Shown: piece after piece, positions 33,017 through 43,811 of the stretch
Layout: every line of letters begins with the position of its first letter
Position numbering within the stretch: the first letter of the stretch is position 1
NCBI GenBank assembly: GCA_027422505.1
Contig: JAPQWV010001351.1
Span: 30,211 to 94,210 of the forward strand
Source of the DNA: Craterostigma plantagineum
Lineage: Eukaryota; Streptophyta; Magnoliopsida; Lamiales; Linderniaceae
Direction of reading: 5' to 3'
Length of the DNA: 64,000 nt
Program-made: the position numbers and the translations under genes
Notes under the pieces: generated by a model
What the model was told of the DNA's origin: nothing
Database searches by the model: none
The model's input: the letters and a program-made list of their open reading frames with translations, nothing else

Positions 33017-36000
33017 TCATTGAAAAGATATTTTCTCAGAGATGGTCCCGATCATCTTTTCGTATTCCTCTTGGACTTCATATTCTTCTTCTCTTAGCTG
33101 CTCGAGAATTCTTCTGAGTTTGTCTCGAATGATTAGAAGGGTTCCGTCGCGGAACTTGTGGATCTCTGAGGTCTTCATGAGCCTTTTCTTTCCCTTGAAG
33201 TTGATGTACACCACTGACGGATCGTCATCTTCATTTATGATGTGTCCTTCACCAAAACTTGGATCAGGAACTTCAAACGATGGCTTCGTGAGATTCACCT
33301 TCTTCATATTGCTCTCTACCGCCATTTGAAGGTCATGAGTGGCATTGAATTTAACTTGTCGAAGAATGAATCTCTTTAACGTGGTGTATCTATAATCTCT
33401 CACCATCTGTTCCACATCGTCACCTATGATGTACGCGAGATCGGCTATATTCATCTCTTCGTATTCTCCATCTTGTCTCCGTACCATGAAGATAGGAACT
33501 TCTACGTCTCCAGAGCGCGCCCTTTTGACTCCCAGAATTTCTTGAATATTGGGTCTTTCGCCTCTTCTTTCGGAGAGGATCCAGATCAAATCCTTTTCCT
33601 CTTAGCATAAGTGTACGACGAAGAGAGAGAAGATATTGAGTCTTGAAAGATGAGTCAGACCTCTGAGTTCAAGCTCGTCTACTTTCTTGATCATATCTTC
33701 CTTCCTCCATATATTTCTTCGAATCTCTTCTTGATATGGAGCCACTACTTTGGCATTTTCCCATGGCACATTCACCTTTTCTCCTATCTTCGACTTCAAT
33801 GGGGGCATTCCTCGTCAACGACGGTGTGTTTGAGAAGCTCGGGAAGTTCTGGAATTTCAGCATCATAGTCTTCCCCTCCCTCGAGTTCGTCATCGCTGAT
33901 AAGGACCAGGTCGATGTTTGCCTTCATCAGATAGAATCGGGCATTCTCCATTAACCCTTGGCAAGAGCTGGGTCCATAGGCTTTGTCATCCAATCGTCAT
34001 TGAAAATGTAATTTTCAACGGCTTTGTGAGGATTGAAGAGAGGTTCATTGGTCTGAAGGGATAGGATGGAGGATTAGACGGGCTTCTTAGGTTTGTGGGA
34101 CTAGGCAGTGAGAGGCTCATAGCTGGTGAGGAAGTCTGTTGGGTTGTTTTGGTAGTAGTTCGGGTAGATTTTTTGGTTTGGGTAGGTGTTTTGGTGACTG
34201 TTGCCTGCGGTTGTTGAGGCTGAGGCTCCTTGTGTTGCGTCTTCTCCCCCTCGGGACGGCCCTCACCCTCCGGGTCGTCACGCGGTTGAGTAGATGTCCC
34301 GACCTCGCCTCGGCAGGTGAACGGAAGCTCGAGACGTCTAAGGACCTCCGCTTCGTATTCACTGACTTTCGGTGCAGTACGGAGTCTTGCGATCACAACA
34401 TCAATAAGTTCTATTACAGGAACATTCTATGGGCCTCCGTCTGGATCAGCTGTCGGTTCTGGTCGAGGACGTTGGGCTTCTGTGATGGGAGCTTTGCCTT
34501 TTTCGCGAGTTGAAGTCCCAAGTTCATCGAACATCCGGGTAATGAGAGAGTCTGTGAACATTTTCTCGAACTCGGCGAACCTAGCGTCAAGCGTTGCTTT
34601 TAGTGTAGCTTCCGTCACGAACGGGGAAAATAATGGGACAGAGTCACGAAGACGTTCCGTCGTCACAACATCAGAAAAGAGTACTGATGTGCCGCCTGTT
34701 TGCACAGGACTTGAGAAACCGGGGCCACTTAGGCTCACCGTTGACATCGAAGCTGTGACAGGCTCAGATCGATGGCCCAAGACAGTAGCTGTTGTGGTGT
34801 TGAGTACTGCGGGACTTCCGCCCTGTTCCGAACTAGAGACTAGTATGGAATATCAAAGAGCGTTCCGGACAGATCACCAAGACCTGTTGGTGCAGAAAGA
34901 AGTGTTTGTGTCCCAGTAACCGGAGAAAAAATGGGTGGTGAGGACACTAGACTTGGCGTGATCAAAGAAGGAGCAGTCTGAGGCGGAGGACTGCTTAATA
35001 CTACATCGACCCCCTCCGAACGAGGAGGTGATGGCTGATGTGGCTCCTCGTGAGAATGTGAAACAATCATCTGTTGAGAGATGATTGAGTGGTGAAGTGG
35101 GGTACTTTGCGCGATTGGATCAGATGTCGTGACTTCTACTCGGGGGAAGATATAGGCATCCCCTGCACCTATGGGCTCAGTCCAGCTATTTGTGGACTAG
35201 AGGATGGAGGAGGACGGTCATGTTTGTGTTTGGTACGCCGTTCCTTTGTACTGTTGCCGGCATCCCCTTTCGATTTTCTCTTTTGTTTTCGTTTGGGGGA
35301 TGCAGGTTGTCCTAGACCTAAGCTTGGCTGCTGGGGTTGGCTTATCCCTGGGTTAGTTTCAACTGGGGTGTGTTGAACCATGACAATTTCCTCTAGGTTG
35401 TTTGCACGAAGGTATTGTCGTAGTGTGGGATCATTTTGATCAAGGAGTTGTAGAAGGTATTCCGGTATTAGCATGGCCTCCTGATCAAACTTGTTTTGGT
35501 TGAAATGATTTTCCCAATTTTTGGAACTTGGTAGCTTTCGACCTGGGGACGACGCTCGATCTCTCGGTGGAGGTCAATGAAGTGTTGGACGAGAACGGGA
35601 AACCATCGTAGATATGGAAGCACTCTCTTTGTTGATCCGAGTCCTCGGCGTCGTAATTGATCAAGAATATCTGACCAAATAAGCTGGGCGACATCGTAAT
35701 TTTTATTGAAGGCGATGCCGTGGAAGAGTAGCATTATTTGGCAGTTGCAGCGGTCTGACCCAGTGTGCTTAGGGGATAGGCACTTGTTGACTATGAGGAA
35801 AAGAGTACGTGATGGTTGTGGTAAGTCTTTGGTACAGAATTCAGGTAGATGAATTGTATTTTGGGTATTTAGTTTGTGGCCCATCAAAAGAAAGTCGTTG
35901 ATTAGGTCATCATCAGAGGGATGGGGATCGTTATGGAACAAATATGGAAGATTTAGTTGCGAACGAATGATGGCTGGGGTCAGAACGACAACGGTGTTAT

Positions 36001-36250
36001 CAATTTTGGTTGAGAAGCAAGTTGGTTTTGGTGTATCTGTTGGGTTTTGAAGAGTGGCCCAAAATTATTGTACGTAGACTTCGGGGACGCACTCGGTTAT
36101 ATTTAAGGCAGTTTTCAATGGGTGGTTTTGGAGGATTTTGAGAATGATGGGGTCGGGACAGGATGTGTTTTCAAAGTCTAACTGCACATTATTCGGTAGT
36201 CGTTGTGCCCAATCGTTAGAGTGGTAAACCTCGTCAATCGCTCGCACCAT
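33017..36250 (-). pseudogene. Accessory (envelope-position) ORF of element E, decayed
   Basis: Starts at ATG 36250 (MVRAIDEVYHSNDWAQ). A stop at about 36064 interrupts the family-like VYVQ[stop]FW motif, then the same frame stays open for about 200 codons to 35468. Later parts lie in several frames: basic/Pro-rich linker (35474-35169), Ser/Thr/Pro-rich middle (35070-34000), acidic segment (33993-33796), and a C-terminal 190-codon run (33589-33017) with KKVNLTKPSFEVPDP and KRLMKTSEIHKFRDGTL. Proteins of this layout recur as unnamed retroelement ORFs in asterids; no biochemical function is known to me and no membrane segment or fusion peptide is evident, so calling it an envelope would be unsupported. 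Gag-like or nucleic-acid-binding roles are equally possible. Confidence 0.65.
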
Positions 36251-36479
36251 TGTGAAGTATCTGTAACAAAAGATCAAATGATTAGTTGGATAATAAATTC
36301 GTCGTCTCATTCGATCACGGTGAAGCAGGTAATGTGGTGAATTTTGTAATATTAGAATGAGAGATTGTCATTTTCTAAGGAAAAATTTCCTAAGGATGTC
36401 ATTTTGTAAGAAATGTAGTACGCTGCGTACTATTCCAAAGGATGTAACGGTACGGGACTTAGGAAATTTTGAATACTGT

Positions 36480-37060
36480 AAGATAGGAAATTTAAATGAG
36501 TAGAGAATCGGGCGATGCATTAATTGGAAAGAAAAATGAATCGATCGATTGTAATGATGAAGCTACAATTTAAAGTCTAGAATCGAGCGATTATGCAAGT
36601 GAAAAGTGATCAAGGAATCTCGATTGAAAAGGAATGTGAAACGCTTGTAATTGTGTTGCAACGATTTGAAGTGAAGAATCGAGCGATTGTGCAAGTCCAA
36701 AGTGGTCAAAGAATCGGGCGATTTGTCCAATCGGGCGATTCCAGATATAAAATCGATCGATCGTAAAATTGGACGATTACAGAGGTGGAATCGATTGATT
36801 GTAATTGTGTTGCAACGATTTGAAGTGAAGAATCGAGCGATTGTGCAAGTCAAAAGTGGTTAAAGAATCGGGCGATTTGTCCAATCGGGCGATTCCAGAG
36901 ATAAAATCGATCGATCGTAAAATTGGACGATTACAGAGGTGGAATCGATCGATTCAGAAAGTCAAAATTGGTCAAAGAAGCGGGCGATTTGTCCAATCGG
37001 GCGATTCAGAGATAGAAGCGATCGATTCTGATTCAAAAATTAAACATTTAAAAAAAATAG
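36480..37060. repeat. 154-bp tandem array rich in AATCGATCGATT-type palindromes
   Basis: GTAATTGTGTTGCAACGATT starts at 36647 and again at 36801, giving a 154-bp period with about two and a half units to 37040. Each unit holds several variants of one dodecamer: AATCGATCGATT, AATCGAGCGATT, AATCGGGCGATT. Further single copies run to 37640. Confidence 0.85.
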
Positions 37061-37204
37061 GGAACAGAAGCAAGTGATTATGGGGAGAAGATGAAAGCAG
37101 TGGAAATTTCGGCCAAAACAAGGTGAGGCGGACGAGCTCGAAAACCCTAAACGGCGAATCGGATGGACGAAATATGTGAAGGTTTTGAAATCTCAAAAAC
37201 CCTA

Positions 37205-37425
37205 ACCTGTGAAATCCTGCAAAATCGAGTAGAAAGCAATTAAAGTTGCAAATTTCGAGATGTTCTTACCGAAAAGAAGTGTAGATTTGTAGAAAGCAGA
37301 AAGAGAATGGATTTTGATAGTAAATATGGCGATGTGTGTTCGCGATTGGCTGAGAGCGTTTGAGATGAGAGTCGGGAGAATTTGAGAAAAGTGATTAGTT
37401 TTGATCGATTTCATATATATGGCGG
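37205..37425 (-). promoter_or_regulatory. Candidate promoter and spliced leader for the accessory ORF
   Basis: On the minus strand a TATA-like CCATATATATGA (37422-37411) is followed by a pyrimidine-rich, ATG-poor leader typical of plant 5' UTRs, ending at a donor CAG|GTTAGG (37207/37206). A good acceptor TTTTGTTACAG|A (36261/36260) lies 10 bases before the accessory ORF's ATG (36250-36248). The implied 946-bp intron contains the whole palindrome array. The splice model is inference. Confidence 0.4.
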
Positions 37426-37966
37426 CGAACTGTAGCAAATCGATCGATTCTTACTTTCGCCGAGGCAATTTTTAAAAGGAATAAGAATCGATCGATTTTA
37501 TGAAATTAAAAGCATGTAAACTGTAGTTTCAATCGCTGAATCGGCCGATTCTTACTTTCGCCGAGACAAAATTTGAAAGGAGTACTTTCGATCGATTGGA
37601 TAAAATTAAGAGCATGGAAACTGTAGAAACGATCGATTATGGATTCGAGCGATTCTGAGTTTCGCGCTATGTGTTTTCTAACTTAGGGATTTTGAACTCA
37701 AAAGTCGAACAGAGAAAATCTGAAGAAAATCTCCCTGAACTGACAAATGTGATATTGTCAGCTAATCTAAAGCACATAGTTCAAAAATTAGTCCCCAAAA
37801 TAAATATAAAATCAATGAGTTTTTCAAAGTCGATTTGTGTGACACAAAATCCAATAATCGACGAAGAAAGCATCGGTTTCATTCGCGGCGCGGAGCCCTC
37901 AAGTCTAAGATTCTTCAGTATTTGTTATCATGTTTGTTGGGGAGTTAATGATATCATTGTTCGATT

Positions 37967-37986
37967 CATGCCTATAAATAGGCATG
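37967..37986 (+). promoter_or_regulatory. Palindromic TATA-box motif in the pol-accessory ORF spacer
   Basis: CATGCCTATAAATAGGCATG has perfect 9-bp arms around AA. A second short palindrome, ATGATATCAT, lies 17 bp upstream. A TTGTTGGGGAG purine tract precedes both, so an antisense LTR fragment is a possible alternative. Confidence 0.45.
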
Positions 37987-38449
37987 ATGCGAACCACACG
38001 GTAATACCATTAAGCAAAGAGAAAAAATTCAAGAGATGAACTGAAATCAGAAGCAAGATGAGGAATAGAACGAGGAACATGCAGAGTTAGAGCGTCGTGT
38101 CAACGCAATTTGGATATGCTAGCATTCCAGATTTCGCTTCTCATGTGGTTGTTCGTTGTTTGAATGGTTGTTCTGTGTTGGGTCCTTATCAAATGTACTA
38201 ACTTTTGAGACTATGTTACGCATTTTGGGATGTAATTTCATAGTATGTGTTGTGGAAGTGTTGTTGGCATTTTGCGTATTCACGTATGAGAGTGTTGTTT
38301 GCAGTTCAAGGTGTACGAAAATGCAAAGAGATATTTTAATGAATAAAATAGGTTTCCAATTTATAAGTTCGGGGAAATCAAAAAGTGCAAAAACACGATC
38401 AGGTAATGCACATTTTTTTTGGTGAGAAAATTTTGAAGAAATGAAATCT

Positions 38450-40130
38450 TTAGTTTCGATCGATTTGAAAGCATACAAAGCAGTTCAAGAATTGGAATCG
38501 CTTTTCATCCAATGCCTTAGTGAATAAGTCAGCAAGTTGAAGATCAGTGTGAACAAAATGCATTTTGATTGTGCCTTGTTCTACATGTTCCTTGATAAAT
38601 TGATATCTAATGTCAATATATTTTGTGCGTGAATGATGTACGGGATTCCTAGTTATAGCAACTGCACTTTTTGAGTGCTAAAGATGATAATGTGATTTAA
38701 AGAAATGCCAAAGTCTCGTAGCTGGGTTCTCATCCACAAAATCTGTGAGCAACAACTTCCAGCAGCGACATATTCTGTCTCTGCTGTCGAAGTTAAGACA
38801 CAATTTTGTTTTCGAGACGACCAACTTACGAGTTTACCCCTAGAAATTGAGCAGCTCCTGGAGTGCTTTTCCTGTCCATCTTGCATCCCGCATAATCAGG
38901 AATCAGACGGAGTTTGAAGTCTGAGTCCACTGGGTACCAGAGACCAATGTTGGGAGTTCCTTTGAGGTATCTGAAAATCCTTTTGACGGCGAGCAGATGA
39001 GATTCCTTCGGATCAGCTTGGAAGCGAGCACAGAGACACGTGGCGAACATGATGACTGGTCGACTGGACGTGAGGTAGAGTGGAGAACCTATCATGCCAC
39101 GATAAATTGTTTGGTTGACAGACTTTCCTGAGGAATCTACATCCAGCTTGCAAGAAGTTGACATGGGGGCGCTGACAGGATTGGAATTGTCCAAGTTGTA
39201 TTTCTTGCGTATGTCATGAATGTACTTGGATTGGTTGATGAAGATTCCATCATGAAGCTGCTTAACTTGAAGAACTAGGAAAAAGCTATGTTCTCCCATC
39301 ATACTCATTTCGAATTTCTGCTTCATCAGATCAGCAAAGTTTCTGCACATTCTTGCATCCGTTGAGCTAAAAATAATGTCGTCGACATAAATCTGAACTA
39401 GCATAATTTCTGAGCCGTCCTTCTTGATGAAAAGAGTCGTATCTATCTTTCCTTTCGTGAAGCCTGATGAAATAAGAAAATCTGATAGTACATCGTACCA
39501 GGCTCTGAGAGCTTGTTTAAGTCCATAGAGTGCTTTGTCAAGCCGGTAGACGTAATCGGAAAATTGTTCATTCACAAAACCCTCAGGCTGAGATACGAAA
39601 ACTTCTTCCTTTAGTATTCCGTTGAGAAATACCGTCTTGACGTCCATCTGGTATACTGTGAAGTTCTTGTGGGCAGCGAAGGCTAAGAAGATCCTGATGG
39701 CTTCAATTCTCGCGACCGGAGCATAAGTCTCATCATAGTCGATTCCTTCTTGTTGATTGTATCCTTTTGGTACCAATCTTGCTTTATTTCTGATAACGAT
39801 TCCTTGCTCGTCTCTCTTGTTTTTAAAGACCCATTTAGTGCCTATTATAGTTTTCCCAGCTGGTCTAGGCACTAAGTTCCACACTTTCAGTCGTTCAAAC
39901 TGGTTGATTTCCTCCTGCATTGCAATGCTCCAATCTGGGTCTGCAAGAGCTTCAGCCACTTTACTAGGCTCCCTTTGACTGAGAAAGCATGAGTATAGAC
40001 TTTCATTGATTGTTGACGCACGAGTTGTGACATCGGTAGAGGGATCGCCTATTATCTGTGAATTTGGGTGTGCACGGGTCCACTTTCTAGTATGAGAATG
40101 CGATGATCCAGCTACATCAGTACCTGTCAT
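38450..40130 (-). pseudogene. Element E reverse transcriptase-RNase H
   Basis: A 434-codon open run (40130-38826) with [49 protein letters not shown], catalytic YVDDIIF, and [11 protein letters not shown], then RNase H in shifted frames: [22 protein letters not shown] (38886-38653) and, after another one-base shift, HSRTKYIDIRYQFIKEH and LADLFTKALDEKRFQFL to TAA 38450. The catalytic residues of RT are intact. Confidence 0.85.
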
Positions 40131-40469
40131 AATATCTTTATTTTGAACAAGCTGATGCTCCGTAGTTTCTTCAGGTTGGGGTACTGACTCTCCAGAAGAA
40201 ATTTCTATTGTAGTATCAGTGGGTTGAGGAGAGTTTGTCTCTGAGCTGGAGATGATCTCGGTAGTGGTTGGAAGTCCACTATCGTCGTTAATATGTATAT
40301 GCTCTAGCGTGGAGGAGAATTATCATTGTGTGCATTGACGTCAGCAATGGGAGATTTTCCAACGGTAGAGGAGAATTATCACGGCTTGGTGGTGTAGAGG
40401 TAGGTTGAGTAGTGGGTGGTGGTGGTCGTGAATATAGATCCTCAAATAACAGATCGAGTTCCACTTCGG

Positions 40470-41840
40470 TTAGTGTATCGAAGTTGAGGTTTTGTCCACT
40501 GTAGAGGTGCTTGGTTGATCTTTAGTCAACTCTCGTAGAAGTTCGGGTTCTGGACTGATTTGAACAGAAGTCATTCGGTCTACTTCATCAAACGTAACAT
40601 TGATGCTTTCCATGACTGATCTTTTCTCTTTGAGATATACTCGATAGGCTTTGGAAGTAGATGAATATCCCACTAGTATCCCTTCGAACGCTTTTGGGTC
40701 AAGTTTGCCTCTATCATCACGATCGTTGGCTACGTAGCACTTACATCCGAAAACTCACAGGAAGGAGTCGTCCGGTACCCTGTGATTGATCAGCTCGTAG
40801 GGGGTCCTATTGAATCTCTTGTGAAGTGAGGCACGATTTGTGTGTAACAAGTCGTGTGTAGTGCTACAGCCCATAAGAAGTGAGGCATCCAGAGTGAATG
40901 AGAAGTGTTCGAGTTGCTTCAACTAGGGCCCTGTTCTTGCTTCAACTACTCCGTTTTGCTGGGGTGTTTTCGCTGCCGCGAACTGTTGGGTGATTCCAAG
41001 CGATGCATAGAAGTCTCTGAGTTTCTTGTTTTTGAATTCCGTCCCATTGTCAGTTCTGATGATCTGGACACTTAATTGATAGAAGTTTTGTACGGTCTTG
41101 ATGAAATCAATAATTAGACTGGGTGTTCCGTCCTTGGTTCTGAGAAATTTGGTCCACGTGTAGCGTGAGAAATCATCCACGATAACTAACACATATTTTC
41201 GTCCATTGATGGTCTGAGTTCGCATAGGTCCACACAGATCCATGTGAATAAGTTCAAGGGGTTTTGAGGTTGAAGCTGTGTGTTTGGTGTTATGAGATGC
41301 TTTTCTTATCTTTCTCATCTCGCACGCTGAGCATAGGTGCTCTTTGTGGTATCTGAATGAGGGGAGTCCTTTAACCAAATTTTCTGATCTTAGTTTGTTC
41401 AGGTCTTTAAAATTGAGGTGAGACAGTCGCTGATGCCAAAGATCGTTTTGATGTAGGGAAGCACGGGAGATAAGGCACGCTGGTCTGACAGTCTTTAAAT
41501 CAATAGAGTAGAGATTTATCTTTCTGTGTCCAGCAAGCAGTTCTCTTCCCTTGTCATCGGTGACGCTACATTTGTTGGTCTCGAATTTTACTTTGTACCC
41601 TTTGTCACAGAAGCGTCCAATACTGAATAGGTTGTAGCTTAATCCTTCGACATATGAGACTCCTTTGATGGTGAGTCTGTCATGAATAAGGTCGCCTGTT
41701 CCTAGCATGGGTGCGGATTGGCCGTTTCCGAAGTAGACATTCCCCAGAAATCCCTCGAAAAAGTTGCTCAACAGCTCTTTATTTCCAGTCATGTGTGAGG
41801 AGCAACCAGAATCTAAAGGAAGATAATGGTTTCTTGGCAC
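40470..41840 (-). pseudogene. Element E protease, pre-integrase and integrase
   Basis: A 305-codon open run from 41840: protease DSGCSSHMTG, core SYVEGLSYNLFSI, pre-integrase LWHQRLSHLNF, zinc-finger cysteines CSACEMRK, integrase Asp in HMDLCGPM and in RTDNGTEF, and TPQQNGVVEA, where the catalytic Glu follows at once. It breaks at 40923. The integrase C-terminal tail (VGYSSTSKAYRVY) resumes in another frame at 40673. Confidence 0.82.
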
Positions 41841-42733
41841 TCATCTTGTTGACAGTCTCCGAGAGCATGGCTAGTTGCTTTTGAATGTATTCAATTTCGT
41901 CCTCTGGTTCTTGTTCTGATTCAGCATTGTCTGAATTGTTAGATTGCATGACTTGTTTTCCTTTGGAGGTCATTGAATTTCTATGGCTTGATTTGGTGGT
42001 CACGAGTGCAATGGGTTCCATGTCCACATTTGTCTTTACTTCGTACTTGATTTCTATGGCATATTGGGAGTACTGAGAGAGATTATCATGTAGGGAGTGA
42101 ATATCCATTGATCTAGATCTTTGTTCTGTTGCTTAACCAGAACTGCGATCATTCCCCACTCCGGTTGAAGTGTGGAGAGGAATTTTATGTTGTTTTCAAG
42201 GTTTGAGCGTTGAATGTTAATCTTTCTCATCTCATTGATGATGGTCAAGAAATGGAGATAGCTGTTGCGAAGTTCTTCCCCCTCCTTAGCCTTGAAGGAA
42301 TCGTAGGCAGTGAGGATGCTCTATTTCTTAGATAGGTTGCTGACTTCCGTCCCAACCATCATTTGCCTACCTCATCCCAGATTTCCTTGGCAGTGACCAA
42401 AGCATCCACTTGCTTGTACACATCGTTAGGTAGTGCTTGTAGTATGTAGTGTCGTACAAGCTTGTCTGCTCTAGGTCGAGCTTTCTCAGCGTCAATGTAT
42501 CTAAGAGGGTCTTTGGGAATACTTCTTTCTGGAATGGCAGGAACAGCATCGGGTTGTGCAGGAATGGTGGTCCAAAATTGAGCTGGACCATTAAAAATGG
42601 ATTCAAGCATATTTTCAGCAAGGGGTGAGTCCTTAATTTCGATGAAGTTGATGAATCGTTGCTTCCATATCCCATACTCTCCCCATCGTAGCAATGGAGC
42701 ACGGTTGCCAGATCCAATGGCAAGACCGTCCAT
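41779..42733 (-). pseudogene. Element E gag, lacking a visible zinc knuckle
   Basis: Begins at ATG 42733 (MDGLAIGSGNRAPLLRWGEY), contains DKLVRHYILQALPNDVY and, after stops, FLSTLQPEW. The C-terminal frame (to 41779) has an acidic Glu-rich stretch and a coiled-coil-like EYIQKQLAMLSETVNKM. No CX2CX4HX4C motif is found between it and the protease, suggesting an internal deletion. Confidence 0.75.
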
Positions 42734-42779
42734 GGCAGTGTTTGGTAATATGATCGTAGCGTGAAGGTGATCTGCAAAA

Positions 42780-43400
42780 TAAAATGTTAGTTTCGAGTGA
42801 TTGTTGTAAAGATTGAAAGAGAATCGTCGATCAGAATTCTAATGAATTAAATTAGGTAATTTAGTCCAAAATGATGAGAATCAGGCGACTCAAATTTAGA
42901 AGGGTGTGAATCGATCGATTGATTGTGTAAATTGGATCGATCGATTGATTGTGTCAATTGGATCGATCGACTCGATGAACTCGATCGATTCTGTGAAATC
43001 GATCAATTTTCGCTAGTGACTTAGTCTAAGAAGCTTCGCCGAGGCCTCAGACGGTCGATTCCCTGCAAAAACAAGACGAATCGATCGAATCCTTCAAATT
43101 ACAAAGTGCCATGTGGTGAATCGACCCTGATATGACGACAGACCCAGAAAAATTAATTTTCAGAGTCGATTTTGCTCAAATCCAACTCAAATTTGACGGA
43201 AATCGACGTGAAAGATCGGAAAAATACTCATAATCACTTTTCTAATGCCTAAGGAGTAAAAAATCAGAAAAAAATTGAAACACCCAAAAACAGTGGAGAT
43301 GAGAATGAGTCTTGTAAACAAATATCTCTCAAATCACGTCATAATCGAACGAAACAGGATTCAAATCGAAGATATTGATCCATGTGGGCTCTGTACCACT
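42780..43400 (-). other. Element E 5' leader with palindromic motifs and primer-binding site
   Basis: Five or more CGATCGAT motifs at 42900-43010 in a setting like the spacer array (shared TTCGCCGAGG wording near 43027 and 37455). The primer-binding site at 43398-43387 lies 2 bp inside the LTR end. No ORF. Confidence 0.7.
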
Positions 43401-43712
43401 TGTTGGCCCTTATATTACCAAATAATGATCAAAAGATAGATAAAATTCTTAAGAATGGTTTCCACCTTCTAGTACGTGTAGTGTGTGTGTTCTTGAGTTA
43501 AACGTACGAGGTGGCTAACTTAATATTTCTTTTGATAAATCCTAATTAGGGTAAGTATGGGCTTTATATACCACAAGTAATTGGTATATTAAAGTCCAGT
43601 CCCAAACTTATACAAAATATCATAAGTCTCCCCAAACTACTACAACCCATTAAATAACAACACATAACCCAAGACTTAAACAACTAGAGGACACTATAAT
43701 TAATTCCTAACA
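43401..43712 (-). repeat. 5' LTR of element E
   Basis: On the plus strand TGTTGGCCC..CTAACA; canonical TG..CA ends with a six-base near-inverted pair. Its outer end touches the truncated LTR of element F. Confidence 0.7.
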
Positions 43713-43811
43713 AATCCCTATTAGATCATGGATGTAGGATTCAACAAGGAATCTGAACCACGTTAAACTCTTTTGTTCACAAATTCACACACAAAATTCA
43801 AGTAATCTCAT

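Larger units (their letters stand above)
33017..43712 (-). mobile_element. Sirevirus-like Ty1/copia retrotransposon E with accessory ORF downstream of pol
   Basis: The minus strand from high to low coordinate: 312-bp 5' LTR (43712-43401), primer-binding site TGGTACAGAGCC (43398-43387, one base short of the usual TGGTATCAGAGC), palindrome-rich leader, gag, protease/integrase, RT/RNase H ending near 38450, a 2.2-kb non-coding spacer, and a decayed accessory ORF (36250-33017). Sirevirus character rests on the RT wording ([11 protein letters not shown]) and LADLFTKAL end, plus the post-pol ORF. No 3' LTR was found; the AT-rich repeat starts where it should be. The TGTT..AACA ends make the 5' LTR boundary convincing. 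Confidence 0.75.

Noticed and set aside
36500..37060. CRISPR-like spaced repeats
   Set aside because: Repeats are palindromic dodecamers at irregular spacing in a plant retroelement, within a 154-bp tandem period; no CRISPR structure or cas genes.
37640..38040. 122-codon plus-strand frame with a TATA box in front
   Set aside because: No domain; antisense to element E and better explained as spacer sequence.
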